Notes under the pieces: model-generated
What the model saw: the letters and a program-made list of their open reading frames with translations, nothing else
Told to the model about the DNA's origin: nothing
Databases searched by the model: none
In this document: in pieces, positions 42,849 to 51,723 of the stretch
Position numbering within the stretch: position 1 is the stretch's first letter
Layout: every line of letters starts with the position of its first letter
Assembly: GCA_009917445.1 (NCBI GenBank)
Contig: QZEE01000002.1
Span: forward strand, 116,045-180,044
Source: a bacterium D16-76
GTDB taxonomy: Bacteria; Bacillota; Clostridia; Oscillospirales; Acutalibacteraceae
Direction: 5' to 3'
Length of the DNA stretch: 64,000 nt
Program-made: the position numbers and the translations under genes

Positions 42849-43846
42849 GCCCGTTCCAGCAGGGCTTCCCTTTCATTGGGGGATTCGCCTGCCCGCACGT
42901 CCTCTAAAAGCCTGCGCAGAACCTCCCCCATCCCCGGCCCAGGCGCGACCCCCAGCCCCAGCAAATCCCGGCCCTGCACGGCCAGCTGGCCTAAAGGCAG
43001 GGGGTCCCCGGCCATGCGCCGCAAAACCGCCTGCCGCCGGCGGTTGGAAAAACGCAACCGCCGCAATACCCTGTCGGCCTGCCCAGGGGCCAAGCCCCCC
43101 AGCAGCGCGGCCCATTGGCTTATGCCGTCTGCCCCCGGGCCCTGGGGCAAGGCCACATCTGCATATAAAACCTCCGGCAGCACAACCCGGAAAACATCTG
43201 CATATAAAACCAGGATTTTTTCCGCACATGCCCCCATCAGCAGCTTATCCAGCTCGGCCTGCACCCGCTCGGCAGAGATCGCCCCCAGCAGGCCGGCTAA
43301 GTCAAGCAGCGCTTTTTCCGTATCTTCCTCCATGTCAAACCCCAGCACCGCCGCAAACCGCAGCGCCCGCAGCAGCCGCAGGGCGTCTTCGTGAAAGCGC
43401 TGCCGTGGCTCCCCCACACAGCGTATCCTCCCTTTATGCAGGTCCTCCCGCCCGCCGAAAAAATCCCGCAGCCCCCTTTGGGGGTGCCAGGCCATAGCGT
43501 TTATGGTAAAGTCTCGGCGGACAAGGTCGTCCTCCAGCCGCCGGGAAAATACCACCTGGTCCGGCCTGCGGTGGTCTGAATAGCCCCCCTCCCGGCGGTA
43601 GGTGGTGACCTCCACCGTCCCGCCTTCTGTCAAGGCCACCAGGGTACCGTGACGCTCCCCCACCTTCAGCACCGGCAGGGCCAGGGCCTCTTCGGTCTCC
43701 TGTGGCAGCGCCGAGGTACACACGTCCCAGTCGGCAGGCTCCCGGCCCAGCAGGGCATCCCGGACACACCCCCCCACGCACCAGGCTTCATGCCCAGCCT
43801 CCTCCAGCTTCCGCAAAATTTTTCCTACATAGGGCGGCGCCTGCAT
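42827..43846 (-). CDS. cca: CCA tRNA nucleotidyltransferase
   Basis: 339 aa. The head domain starts with GHEAWCVGGCVRDALLGR, and carries the DWDVCTSA catalytic aspartates and a YRREGGYSDHRRPDQV loop typical of class II enzymes. RLLRALRFAA marks the neck. It adds or repairs the CCA end of tRNA. It is shorter than many homologues, with no HD domain. Confidence 0.9.
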   Translation of the reverse strand: MQAPPYVGKILRKLEEAGHEAWCVGGCVRDALLGREPADWDVCTSALPQETEEALALPVLKVGERHGTLVALTEGGTVEVTTYRREGGYSDHRRPDQVVFSRRLEDDLVRRDFTINAMAWHPQRGLRDFFGGREDLHKGRIRCVGEPRQRFHEDALRLLRALRFAAVLGFDMEEDTEKALLDLAGLLGAISAERVQAELDKLLMGACAEKILVLYADVFRVVLPEVLYADVALPQGPGADGISQWAALLGGLAPGQADRVLRRLRFSNRRRQAVLRRMAGDPLPLGQLAVQGRDLLGLGVAPGPGMGEVLRRLLEDVRAGESPNEREALLERAKRYAGP

Positions 43847-45346
43847 TTACGCCTTCCCCCAGCCCAGGCTCCGGTCTACAGCCTTGTGCCAGCGGGCCAC
43901 ATCCTGCTCCCGGCGGCGGGGCTCCATCTCTGGGGTAAACACCGCGTTTTCCCGCCAGATGCCGGAAAGCTCCTGCATGCTGTCCCACACGCCTACCGCC
44001 AGGCCCGCCATCATGGCCGAGCCCAGGGCCGTAGTCTCTAAGCAATGGGGCCTGCGCACCTTCACGCCCAAAATGTCCGACTGGTACTGCATCAGGAACC
44101 GGCTGCGGCTGGCCCCGCCGTCTACCCGCAGCTCGGCCATGCTCACCCCCGACTCCTTCTCCATAGTCTTCACCAGGTCGCAGCTTTCCAGGGCGATGCT
44201 TTCCAGCACAGCCCGGCACAGGTGGGCCCGCTTGGTGCCCCGTGTGACCCCCAGCAGGGCGCCCCGGGCGTACATGTCCCAATAAGGCGCGCCCAGGCCT
44301 GTAAAGGCCGGTACAAAGGCCACGCCCCCGGTGTCCTCTACAGTCTCGGCCAGGGCATCGGCCTCCTGGGGGGTCTTGATGAGTTCCAGCTCATCCCGCA
44401 GCCACTGTATGGCAGACCCCGCGTTAAAGGCGCTGCCTTCTAAAGCGTAGCAGACCCGGCCCCCCACCTTCCAGGCGATGGTGGTAAGCAGCCCGTTTTT
44501 CGAGCGCACCGGCCGGTCGCCGGTGTTCATCAGCACAAAGCAGCCGGTGCCATAGGTGTTTTTGGCCATGCCCTTTGAAAAGCAGCACTGGCCGAACAGG
44601 GCGGCGTGCTGGTCCCCGGCAATGCCGGCAATGGGCACTTCCGCCCCCAAAAGGTCCGGGCTGCACATGCCCACAATTTCCCCGGACTCCGCCACCCGCG
44701 GCAAAGCGCTGCGGGGTATGCCCAGTTCCTTCAGCATGGTCTCATCCCAGCAAAGGCGGCGAATGTCAAACAGCATGGTGCGGGAGGCATTCGTCACGTC
44801 CGTCACATAGGTCTTGCCCTCGGTCAAGGAAAACACCAGCCAGGTGTCAATGGTGCCAAAGCGCAGCCGGTCCTTCTTGGCTAAGTCCCTGGCTGCGGGC
44901 ACGTTGTCTAAAATCCACTTCATTTTCGTCCCCGAAAAGTACGGGTCAATAATCAGCCCTGTGGTGTCCCGTATGTAGTCTTCCATGCCCTGGGACTTTA
45001 AACGCTCGCACTCTGGGGCGGTGCGGCGGCACTGCCACACAATGGCGTTGCACACCGGTATGCCGGTCTGGGCGTCCCAGGCCACGGTGGTCTCCCGCTG
45101 GTTGGTGACGCTGACGGCCGCAATGTCCGCCGCCGTCACCCCGGCCTGGGCCACGGCCTGGCGCATGGCAAACAGCGTGGTATTAAGGATCTGTACCGCG
45201 TCGTGCTCCACATACCCCGGCTGGGGGTAGATCTGGGGGAACTCCTGCTGCCCCATGCCTGCAATGCCGCCAAAGGCGTCAAACAGCACCGCCCGGCTGC
45301 TGGTGGTGCCCTGGTCTAACGAAAGGATGTACTTGCCAATCAACAT
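43847..45346 (-). CDS. glpK: Glycerol kinase
   Basis: 499 aa. FGGY kinase: LSLDQGTTSSRAV at the start, NQRETTVAWD, GIAGDQHAALFGQ, GTGCFVLMNTG and DGGASRSRFLMQ. Phosphorylates glycerol to glycerol-3-phosphate. Complete length. No GlpF or GlpD beside it. Preceded by a TTGCAT/TATAAT promoter about 140 bases upstream. Confidence 0.95.
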   Translation of the reverse strand: MLIGKYILSLDQGTTSSRAVLFDAFGGIAGMGQQEFPQIYPQPGYVEHDAVQILNTTLFAMRQAVAQAGVTAADIAAVSVTNQRETTVAWDAQTGIPVCNAIVWQCRRTAPECERLKSQGMEDYIRDTTGLIIDPYFSGTKMKWILDNVPAARDLAKKDRLRFGTIDTWLVFSLTEGKTYVTDVTNASRTMLFDIRRLCWDETMLKELGIPRSALPRVAESGEIVGMCSPDLLGAEVPIAGIAGDQHAALFGQCCFSKGMAKNTYGTGCFVLMNTGDRPVRSKNGLLTTIAWKVGGRVCYALEGSAFNAGSAIQWLRDELELIKTPQEADALAETVEDTGGVAFVPAFTGLGAPYWDMYARGALLGVTRGTKRAHLCRAVLESIALESCDLVKTMEKESGVSMAELRVDGGASRSRFLMQYQSDILGVKVRRPHCLETTALGSAMMAGLAVGVWDSMQELSGIWRENAVFTPEMEPRRREQDVARWHKAVDRSLGWGKA

Positions 45347-45528
45347 AAAATCACCTTGCCCTCTTCATTTTTCAAATACCCGAAGCCCCTGCCGCGGCCC
45401 ACAGCCAACCCCGCCCGGCCGCGCGCCCCTTGCCGATCATTTTCACTAAAAGTTTTCCTCTAACACCCCAACCTGTTAAGACACATTATACCACACCCCC
45501 CCGCACTTATGCAAGCCTAAGCCGCAAG

Positions 45529-45584
45529 GCCGCGGGGTTTCACCCCACACCCCACAAACCCTTTTGAAAAAGGGTTTGATCCTA
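45529..45584. repeat. REP-like palindromic element, copy 2
   Basis: Opposite orientation to the copy at 37911. AAACCCTTTTGAAAAAGGGT and the neighbouring GGGGTTTCACCCC arm correspond. Confidence 0.6.
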
Positions 45585-45660
45585 AAACTCATTCCCCCTC
45601 TTTGTTAAATCATCCTAATCCCACTCTGCGATTTAGCACGGCCCGGCCAAGCGCGCAAAA

Positions 45661-45690
45661 GGGCGGCACAGCCAAAACGCCGTGCCGCCC
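45661..45690 (-). terminator. Terminator of the isomerase/epimerase gene
   Basis: GGGCGGCACAG ... GTGCCGCCC; read on the minus strand it is followed by TTTT. Confidence 0.85.
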
Positions 45691-45770
45691 CACTCACTCT
45701 ATGCGACTTTTCGCAACTCATCCAAAAGATTTATCGGGCTGGGCCCTATAGCCTGTCCGATCCCGGGCCC

Positions 45771-46748
45771 TTATACCCAGTGCAGCTTGCTCATGTCCGC
45801 CGTATCCTCAAAGGGGATGGCGCGCTTGAGGACGTCGCAAGCCTTTACCAAGCCCTCGTTGGTGCTCAGCATAGCGTCCTCATGCTCAATGGACAGCACA
45901 TAGTCATAGCCCACCAAACGCAGCTGGCTGCAGAATTCCTTCCAGAACAGCTCGTCGTGGCCGTAGCCAATGCTGCGGAAAATCCAGGAGCGCTTGCTCA
46001 TGTCGGCATAAGACTGGGTGTCCAGGTTGCCGTTTACCGGGCTGTTGATCTGGTCGATGATCGCATCCTTGGCGTGTACGTGGAAGATGCACTCGCCGCC
46101 CAGGGCGCGGATGACCTTCAAGGGGTCCATGCCCTGCCAGAACAGGTGGCTGGGGTCCAGGTTCGCGCCGATCTCAGGGCCTACGGCCTCACGGAGACGG
46201 AGCAGGGTGCGGGGGTTGTGGACACAGAAGCCCTGGTGCATCTCAAGGGCGATCTTGTTGACGCCGTGCTCTTTGGCAAAGGCCACAAAATCCTTCCAGT
46301 AAGGGATAAGCACTTCGTTCCACTGCCACTCCAGGGTCTCGGGGTACTCGGTGGGCCAGTTGCACACCACCCAGTTGGGGTTCTTGCTCTCGGGGCAGTC
46401 GCCGGGGCAGCCGGAGAAGGTGTTGATCTGGTGGATGCCCAGCTTCTCAGCCATCAGGACGGCGTTGTGCAAATCGTCGTCAAACTGCTTGGCGATCTCC
46501 TTGTTGGGGTGCACAGGGTTGCCGTGGCAGCTCAGGGCGCTGATCTCCAGGCCCGACTCGGCAATGGTCTTCTTAAACTCTTCCAGCTTGGCTTCGTCGT
46601 GCAGCAGCACGCCGGGGTCGCAGTGGTCCTTGCCGGGGTAGCCGCCGCAGCCGATCTCCACCATCTGGGCGCCCAGGCCCTTCAGGTAGGCCAAAGCTTC
46701 CTTCAAGGGTGTAGAGCCGATGACGTTTGTAAGTACGCCTAATTTCAT
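45771..46748 (-). CDS. Sugar phosphate isomerase/epimerase (AP endonuclease 2 fold)
   Basis: 325 aa from ATG 46748 (AAGGAG sits ten bases upstream). TIM-barrel of the xylose-isomerase-like family: LGVLTNVIG, GCGGYPGKDHCDP, ISALSCHGNPVHP, EMHQGFCVHN, NLDPSHLFWQGMD and IEHEDAML. Metal-binding E, D and H residues are spaced as usual. Probably inositol or keto-sugar metabolism; the substrate is not identifiable. Stand-alone gene with promoter at 46813-46841. Confidence 0.85.
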   Translation of the reverse strand: MKLGVLTNVIGSTPLKEALAYLKGLGAQMVEIGCGGYPGKDHCDPGVLLHDEAKLEEFKKTIAESGLEISALSCHGNPVHPNKEIAKQFDDDLHNAVLMAEKLGIHQINTFSGCPGDCPESKNPNWVVCNWPTEYPETLEWQWNEVLIPYWKDFVAFAKEHGVNKIALEMHQGFCVHNPRTLLRLREAVGPEIGANLDPSHLFWQGMDPLKVIRALGGECIFHVHAKDAIIDQINSPVNGNLDTQSYADMSKRSWIFRSIGYGHDELFWKEFCSQLRLVGYDYVLSIEHEDAMLSTNEGLVKACDVLKRAIPFEDTADMSKLHWV

Positions 46749-46812
46749 AACGTGGTACACTCCTTATCATTTACTGATGGGACGGGCCTTGGTCCCCGCC
46801 CTACTTAGTTCT

Positions 46813-46841
46813 ATTATATCGATTCCCACCAAAAAAAGCAA
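46813..46841 (-). promoter_or_regulatory. Promoter of the isomerase/epimerase gene
   Basis: Minus strand TTGCTT (46841-46836), 17-base spacer, TATAAT (46818-46813). Confidence 0.82.
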
Positions 46842-46924
46842 TCCCATTTTTGAAAAAAGCTTCCATCCCGCACAAATATTTTCCATTTCCCGGCCGCAAG
46901 CGCTGAAAAAAAGAAACCGCCTCA

Positions 46925-46953
46925 TTGCTTTGCGCCCAAAAGGGGGGTATACT
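46925..46953 (+). promoter_or_regulatory. Promoter of the interrupted host gene
   Basis: TTGCTT at 46925-46930, 17-base spacer, TATACT at 46948-46953. GGAGGTGAT follows at 46959-46967 and TTG at 46973. Confidence 0.75.
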
Positions 46954-46972
46954 GGGGTGGAGGTGATGCAAA

Positions 46973-47030
46973 TTGGCAAACGAACACAAAAAAGATTTTA
47001 ACGCCATGCTGCACGACAGCAAAGGCGTCC
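46973..47030 (+). pseudogene. 5' stub of a host gene, probably MGMT-family, cut by mobile DNA
   Basis: A strong promoter and ribosome site lead into TTG 46973 and MANEHKKDFNAMLHDSKG. Then the sequence switches to conjugative-element coding in the opposite direction at about 47,027-47,030. The start recalls Clostridia MGMT-family proteins (methylated-DNA-cysteine methyltransferase-like) by memory only. The rest of the gene is not found in this window. Confidence 0.55.
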
Positions 47031-47431
47031 AGTTCCTCCAAAAGACTGCCCTGGGTGTCGTAGGCAAGGTCGGCCAGAAGTTCGGGGTACACTTCCTCTA
47101 CCGCGTGTTTTGCCTGCTCCATCAGCGCCTGCCCGATGTCCTGGTTTTCCGTTTCTCCGTACCGCCTCACGAGCGTATCCAGGACGGCGGCGTGGTGTTC
47201 GTCTTTCAGTTCCCACAGATAGGGCATCCTTGCGCCCCGCACCGGGCGGGTGTCCGCCACATCGAAAACATAGGTCAGGCGCGGGCGGATGCCGTCCTTA
47301 TTGATGAGCGCAATGCCCTTGGAGCCGGCCTTGACCCAGCGGCGCATATCCTCATTCCACAGTTCCATGCTGGCGCAGGCGGTGGCGTCCGGGCGCTGGG
47401 CGTAGATTAAAAGCTGTTCATCAAACGAGTA
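47010..47431 (-). pseudogene. Remnant of a conjugative-element large helicase-like/YodL-type protein
   Basis: Minus strand: YSFDEQLLIYAQRPDATACA, then MELWNEDMRRWVKAGSKGIA and RLTYVFDVADTRPV. This is the N-terminal region found in very large SNF2/YodL proteins of Firmicutes ICEs. It stops upstream at a TAG and merges downstream into the host stub. About 140 residues remain of a protein that is usually over 1,000. Confidence 0.7.
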
Positions 47432-47439
47432 TTTCTAAA

Positions 47440-47808
47440 GCTGTTGTCAAGGAGGAATTTGAGATTTTTGATTTTTTCCTTACCAACAAGAAAAAGCGGC
47501 TTATCCAGGAGCAGAAAGAGCAGGAGCGCAAGGACAGGACGAACCGCCTCTGCAAGCGTATGGGGTTTATCGAGAAGCTGCTGCCGGACACCATCCCGCT
47601 GACCGAGGAACAGTTCAAGACCTTTGTGGAGCAGACCATCGCCACCGAACACAGCCGCCGTATCCTGGACGGCTTGACCGCCCAGAACGCCGCCGCAGCC
47701 CCCACACAGGGCACAGAAACGGCGGCGAGGGGTAACACCCAGCCCGCCGCCAAAACCGCCCAGACAGCGCAGGAGGACGGCGCAGACGGGAGCGCGGTGC
47801 AAGGGTAA
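47440..47808 (+). pseudogene. Conjugative-element small protein, 5'-truncated (DUF3847-like)
   Basis: The frame is open from the junction: VVKEEFEIFDFFLTNKKKRL, then ERKDRTNRLCKRMGFIEKLL and PDTIPLTEEQFKTFVEQ. It ends in an alanine-rich tail and TAA at 47806-47808. It resembles small DUF3847-type proteins encoded beside ICE relaxase genes. An internal ATG at 47560 could give 82 residues. Confidence 0.5.
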
Positions 47809-47875
47809 TGGGATTGCGGGGCGAGGCCGGGGGGACTACCCTGCCCCCGGCCTCGTTGGGCGTTACTGCTCAATA
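47768..47875. repeat. GC-rich flank repeat R1
   Basis: Contains CGGCGCAGACGGGAGC, GCAAGGGTAA and GTTGGGCGTTACTGC. Related stretches occur at 49222-49345 and 49915-49990, around the immunity-type genes. Confidence 0.55.
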
Positions 47876-47899
47876 CCAGTGGAAATCTTCTCTTGCGTA

Positions 47900-47908
47900 T
47901 GCTATAAT
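47900..47908 (+). promoter_or_regulatory. Extended -10 promoter of the lipoprotein gene
   Basis: TGC-TATAAT at 47900-47908, 36 bases before the ATG. No good -35 box, as allowed with an extended -10. Confidence 0.7.
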
Positions 47909-47943
47909 GAGGTCGTAGTATTTTGCAGATTGGAGGGCGCATC

Positions 47944-48666
47944 ATGAGATACCGAAAATGCCTTGCTATATTTGCTGTGTCCTTGTTGTTGGTGCTGACC
48001 ACCGGCTGTCGCCATACAGAGGATAAACCTTTGTGGCAACAGTTGGACGAAGCGCAGTATAACAGATACAAGCCCCGTTTAGACCACATGATTGAAAAGT
48101 ACGGCGAAGAATTTACGATGGACAACTACGGAACTGTTTTCTCCGTGGAGCATCCAGATTGGGATTTTAATGTTGAATATTTGGAGCAAAAGGGCTGTGT
48201 CGTAGATAACTATATCGTGTTTTTACGCCGCGATGAAATCAAGAGCGAAATAGAACCCATCTTAACGGACATTTATGGGAACTGCAAAATCTCGGTTTTG
48301 CCGGAATGGTTTGCGCCGCCATCCACGACCAAAGATACCACATCGACTGAATTGCTGTCCGCAGCTTTTCAAGGTGAGGCTAATTGCATGGTAATCGTTT
48401 GCTATACCACTGCACCCATTGAAAACAGGGACGCTGATTTGGTAGACGCAATTCAGGCTATCCAAGAGAACGGATACGCATTTACATTTTGTGTTCGCTA
48501 CACAAATGGAGAGATTTTCGAGAAAATTCCAGACGAGCATTATAGAGAATTTCCTCTGGATATGAAACGGTATTATTGTAAAACCCGGTCTTGCATTTGG
48601 GGTAAATCCTGCTGGGACTATGAATGGGAAGAAGGGCAATTGTCCGATATGAAAGAAACTGATTGA
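47944..48666 (+). CDS. Lipoprotein of an immunity-type gene row
   Basis: 240 aa. Signal peptide with lipobox (LLLVLTTGCRH; cysteine near residue 22). The body is not recognised; it has paired acidic/aromatic stretches. Preceded by GGAGG. Located among immunity-like genes, it may protect against an external toxin, but this is only context. Confidence 0.65.
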   Translation: MRYRKCLAIFAVSLLLVLTTGCRHTEDKPLWQQLDEAQYNRYKPRLDHMIEKYGEEFTMDNYGTVFSVEHPDWDFNVEYLEQKGCVVDNYIVFLRRDEIKSEIEPILTDIYGNCKISVLPEWFAPPSTTKDTTSTELLSAAFQGEANCMVIVCYTTAPIENRDADLVDAIQAIQENGYAFTFCVRYTNGEIFEKIPDEHYREFPLDMKRYYCKTRSCIWGKSCWDYEWEEGQLSDMKETD

Positions 48667-48680
48667 GGTGACGGTATCTT

Positions 48681-49169
48681 ATGCTCAATATAGAAATATT
48701 AAAGGGAACAAGATTAAACGCTATTGGACGAGCTGCTGCAATGTGTTGGATTAGTTTGGGAGACTTAATTGAAATTGAAAGCCGTAGTGGATTGAGGACG
48801 GTTGGACAATATGCGTTAGATGTGGACTGCCCTTGGCGAATACGATGTAATTCTAAAATACTATTAGCTTCAACAGATATGTTTGAACCGGCATCTACTC
48901 ATCAGCATGATGAAACTTTTGAATGGGATATTCAAGGCAATAACCTATTTGATGAACGAGTTGCCATGTTGTGCAATAACGAGCCGACTATCACAGTTCA
49001 AAGCATTGAATTGTCCTCAACAAATGACTTAAAAATTATTTTTTCCAACAATTATATTTTGGAAGTATTTGTATGCGGCTCAACTGATGTAGAGCAGTGG
49101 AGGCTATTTGAACACAAAGAGTCAAAGGACGATTTTGTTGTTACGGGCTGTGGCCTTGTAAAAAATTAA
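48681..49169 (+). CDS. Immunity-protein-like gene
   Basis: 162 aa, 14 bases after the lipoprotein gene. Sequence such as GRAAAMCWISLGDLIEIESR and WRIRCNSKILLAS resembles small immunity-type proteins of polymorphic toxin systems that I cannot name exactly. No toxin gene is visible. AT-rich inside a GC-rich frame, a sign of recent insertion. Confidence 0.55.
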   Translation: MLNIEILKGTRLNAIGRAAAMCWISLGDLIEIESRSGLRTVGQYALDVDCPWRIRCNSKILLASTDMFEPASTHQHDETFEWDIQGNNLFDERVAMLCNNEPTITVQSIELSSTNDLKIIFSNNYILEVFVCGSTDVEQWRLFEHKESKDDFVVTGCGLVKN

Positions 49170-49221
49170 ATACGATTGCCTAACTTGCGCTCCTGCCAAC
49201 CGGCGGGAGCGTTTTTCGTGG

Positions 49222-49345
49222 AAAGCGTTATGACGAACCGGCGCAGGCGGGAGCCGGAACGGGGGCGGCGCAAGGGTAACGGGCTTACGGAGCGGGGCCG
49301 GGAGGGGATGCTATTCTCCCCCAACCTTGTTGGGCGTTACTGCAC
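49222..49345. repeat. GC-rich flank repeat R2
   Basis: Carries GGAGCCGGAACGGGGGCGGC, GCAAGGGTAACGGGC and TTGTTGGGCGTTACTGC. Matches R1 and R3 in part. Confidence 0.55.
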
Positions 49346-49398
49346 TGTTGTTCTGGCGGTGGAGAAAGATTACAAAGGGGACGATGAGGGCAAATAAA

Positions 49399-49818
49399 TT
49401 ATTCGTCAATTCCATACACATACATATCAATATCTATTTCCGTTCTCGTCGCATGACAAAAATCAATTACATCAAGAGGCGGCGCTAAACATGGATTTTG
49501 ATCTCCTACATATATTGTTGGAACGATTTCTAAAACAAATTCAACATTGTTGTTGCGATGAATTAGATTTAATAAATTTATCTTATCCAGAAGTGGAGCG
49601 ATTGTTTTTCTCATTTGATTTTCGACTATCACATCATATTCTTCACAACGACCAATTTCCCACACGGCAAAGTCGTATTTAGTTCCGTTTTTTCGGAAGT
49701 CACCTATCTTCCATGTTCTGGTGGGCTGTAAAGACAATAAGTGTGTAACTTCATCAGGATCAAAGTCCCCAGTAATCTTAAAATATGTATAACAACTATT
49801 GCGTGTTTGCACCATCAT
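49399..49818 (-). CDS. DUF4279-type immunity-like protein
   Basis: 139 aa from 49818 (start codons at 49827 and 49815 also possible). The sequence TRNSCYTYFKITGDFDPDEV followed by THLLSLQPTRTWKIGD is typical of DUF4279. Family members often sit in toxin-immunity loci. Strongly AT-rich compared with both flanks. Confidence 0.75.
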   Translation of the reverse strand: MMVQTRNSCYTYFKITGDFDPDEVTHLLSLQPTRTWKIGDFRKNGTKYDFAVWEIGRCEEYDVIVENQMRKTIAPLLDKINLLNLIHRNNNVEFVLEIVPTIYVGDQNPCLAPPLDVIDFCHATRTEIDIDMYVYGIDE

Positions 49819-49827
49819 CCTCCTCAT

Positions 49828-50316
49828 GGCTTCTTTGAAGTTCACTTGTGCTGCCCCGCCGCCCAGGGCGTAGGAACAGCGGCGCAGGGTAACCGCCGAC
49901 AAGACCGCCCATCCAGCACAGGAGGACGGCGCAGACGGGAGCCGGAACGGGGGCGGGGCGCAAGGGCAACGGGCTTGCGCCCCTACCCTTGCTTTTGTGA
50001 TGATCGGCAAGACCGCCCTGCCGGTAAAGGCATGGAAAGCGGAGTATGCCAAGCTGACCGCCGAGAGGGAAATGCTCAACCGGCGGCAGCTTGCGGCAGG
50101 AACAGCGGGAGCAGCAGTCACACAGGGCGCAGGATATGGAGCGGTGACGGGCAGGGCGGCGGTCTTGAAATCCGTTGTTTCAAAACCGCCGTTTGGTGTT
50201 CGTTTTCGTTTGGGGCGCGTGGATAGAACAGCCGCCCATCCAACGGTTTTTTTATATGCCGTTTCCGTTGGCGGCTGGGGGATTTATATTCTTCCCAACA
50301 AACTTGAAGTTATTGT
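49828..50316. other. Repeat R3 and relaxase-related debris
   Basis: Begins with a shared GC-rich flank (49915-49990; R3) and continues with a frame that reads KAEYAKLTAEREMLNRR near 50040-50090, like the helical end of an ICE relaxase. No intact gene. The end has a hydrophobic stretch with no start signal. Confidence 0.6.
49915..49990. repeat. GC-rich flank repeat R3
   Basis: CAGGAGGACGGCGCAGACGG, then GGAGCCGGAACGGGGGCGG and GCAAGGGCAACGGGC, matching R1 and R2. Confidence 0.55.
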
Positions 50317-50874
50317 TTAGTCATAGTCCGTTTCATCGTATACAAAATCTTTGAAGTAGTCGGTTGTATCCTGGTTATCCAACCACAATTCAAACCACCC
50401 CAGAAAATCTTGCGGTTCACAGCAAGGCTGGACGCCAACATCCGTAAAATTCCAAACTTCTCCTTGATGATTTCCGGTGATAATCAAATTGTAACTATTT
50501 CCGCATCCCAAATTTATCAATTCAATATTTCCCCGATAAACCTTATTTTGCATATCGGCTTCAATCACATCTCCATCTCTTTCGTCATCCTCCCAAAGCC
50601 AAAATTTCTCAAGCAGAAAAGGCTTTGATAACTCCTGTTGTGGACAGCACTCCAAATCATTCAGCCGACAGCCATCAAGCATACGCTTACAGCCATTTCC
50701 AATATACTTCAAAAACATACGATACGCCTGCGGCAGTTTTACATTATGACGGCTTTCAAAAGACATAATTTCTTCTTCTGTTAGACATTTTCCCATTTCG
50801 ATATTGAGTTGAGATATTTTTGTTTTAATTCGCTCTATCACTTTTTCGTAGTCTTGTGGTTCATAAACTGACAT
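50317..50874 (-). CDS. SUKH (SMI1/KNR4) family immunity protein
   Basis: 185 aa. LTEEEIMSFESRHNVKLPQA then YRMFLKYIGNG is the SUKH start motif; INLGCGNSYNLIITG and GWFELWLDN complete the fold. In bacteria these proteins neutralise polymorphic toxins. AGGAATTGATATGTC lies before the ATG. No toxin gene nearby. Confidence 0.85.
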   Translation of the reverse strand: MSVYEPQDYEKVIERIKTKISQLNIEMGKCLTEEEIMSFESRHNVKLPQAYRMFLKYIGNGCKRMLDGCRLNDLECCPQQELSKPFLLEKFWLWEDDERDGDVIEADMQNKVYRGNIELINLGCGNSYNLIITGNHQGEVWNFTDVGVQPCCEPQDFLGWFELWLDNQDTTDYFKDFVYDETDYD

Positions 50875-50976
50875 ATCAATTCCTCCAATTTAATTTTATT
50901 GTTCTCTTTGTTTGTAGGGCCGAACAATTCCAAACAAAACTGTCCGCCATAGCCCCGCCTCGTCTGCGCTTTTGGC

Positions 50977-51723
50977 TCACTCGCCACGGGTGGGGAAGTC
51001 GTGTTCTGAAAGAACCGCAAACCACTCGGCGGGCAAAGGGAGCCAATCACGGTCTGCATTTTGGCAATAGGATATTTCCTGCTCCGGCGAGTAGCGGTAC
51101 TCAATCTCGTATTGAAGAAAAGGAAAATCCTTGTGGTGCATAATCAAAGAGCCGCACACCCAATCCCCGCCAGTCAGTTTTTTGGCGTTATCGCCGCTTA
51201 ATGCCTCCAGCAAGGCGGCAATCATAGCGGGGTCATCCACCTGGGCCGAAGTGCTATCCTCGTTTTCAAAAACAAGCGTGACGCAAGATACCATTTCCGC
51301 CGTGGGCGTTCCCAGCGTTACCCCGTCCTGCATCCAAAGGCGGGTTTCTACACCGCCAGTATAAAATTTCCGGGGAGCGGTATATAAGAATGTCCGGGCC
51401 TCGTCACCTGCTATCTCATAGATGGCAAGCCCGCCGCCCTTGTCCGCATCCTTGCCGCAAACGCCTATCTGTTCACCGATACCCTCCGCAGGCGTCCAGA
51501 CATATTGATTGCCGTCACTGTAATAATGGGCTTGTTCATCCCAGCCGCCGCTCAAATCCCTTTGATACTGTATGCCGTCTATGTAGAGAATTTCAGTATC
51601 GTCCTCCCGTGTCTCCATCTGATAAACGGGAAAATCCTCCCCGGACTGGCATCCGGCCAACGGAACAGCCACCATCACCAAAAGGGACAGCAGAAAAGCC
51701 CCGCGCATTTTTCTCTTGCTCAT
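50977..51723 (-). CDS. Lipoprotein with a DUF4362-like body
   Basis: 248 aa. Lipobox VPLAGCQS near residue 22. Internal text QYVWTPAEGIGEQIGVCGK and EALSGDNAKKLTGGDW are not diagnostic. Overlaps the membrane gene by four bases, so the two are one operon. Envelope location is certain; function unknown. Confidence 0.6.
   Translation of the reverse strand: MSKRKMRGAFLLSLLVMVAVPLAGCQSGEDFPVYQMETREDDTEILYIDGIQYQRDLSGGWDEQAHYYSDGNQYVWTPAEGIGEQIGVCGKDADKGGGLAIYEIAGDEARTFLYTAPRKFYTGGVETRLWMQDGVTLGTPTAEMVSCVTLVFENEDSTSAQVDDPAMIAALLEALSGDNAKKLTGGDWVCGSLIMHHKDFPFLQYEIEYRYSPEQEISYCQNADRDWLPLPAEWFAVLSEHDFPTRGE

Larger units (their letters stand above)
45347..45770. other. Intergenic region: glpK promoter, repeat element and terminator
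   Basis: Contains the glpK promoter on the minus strand (TTGCAT 45514-45509, 18-base spacer, TATAAT 45490-45485). The second copy of the REP-like element lies at about 45,529-45,584. A strong minus-strand terminator lies at 45,661-45,690 (GGGCGGCAC ... GTGCCGCCC then TTTT) that ends the isomerase gene. No gene seen. Confidence 0.8.

Noticed and set aside
42763..43497. Proline- and alanine-rich + strand frame after mazF
   Set aside because: Antisense to cca and over the terminator; low-complexity product.
45780..46742. 320-codon + strand frame opposite the isomerase
   Set aside because: Composition shadow; the minus strand carries the conserved metal-binding motifs and promoter.
49997..50320. 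Intact + strand gene
   Set aside because: Fragments of relaxase-like text joined to random sequence with no ribosome site; judged debris.
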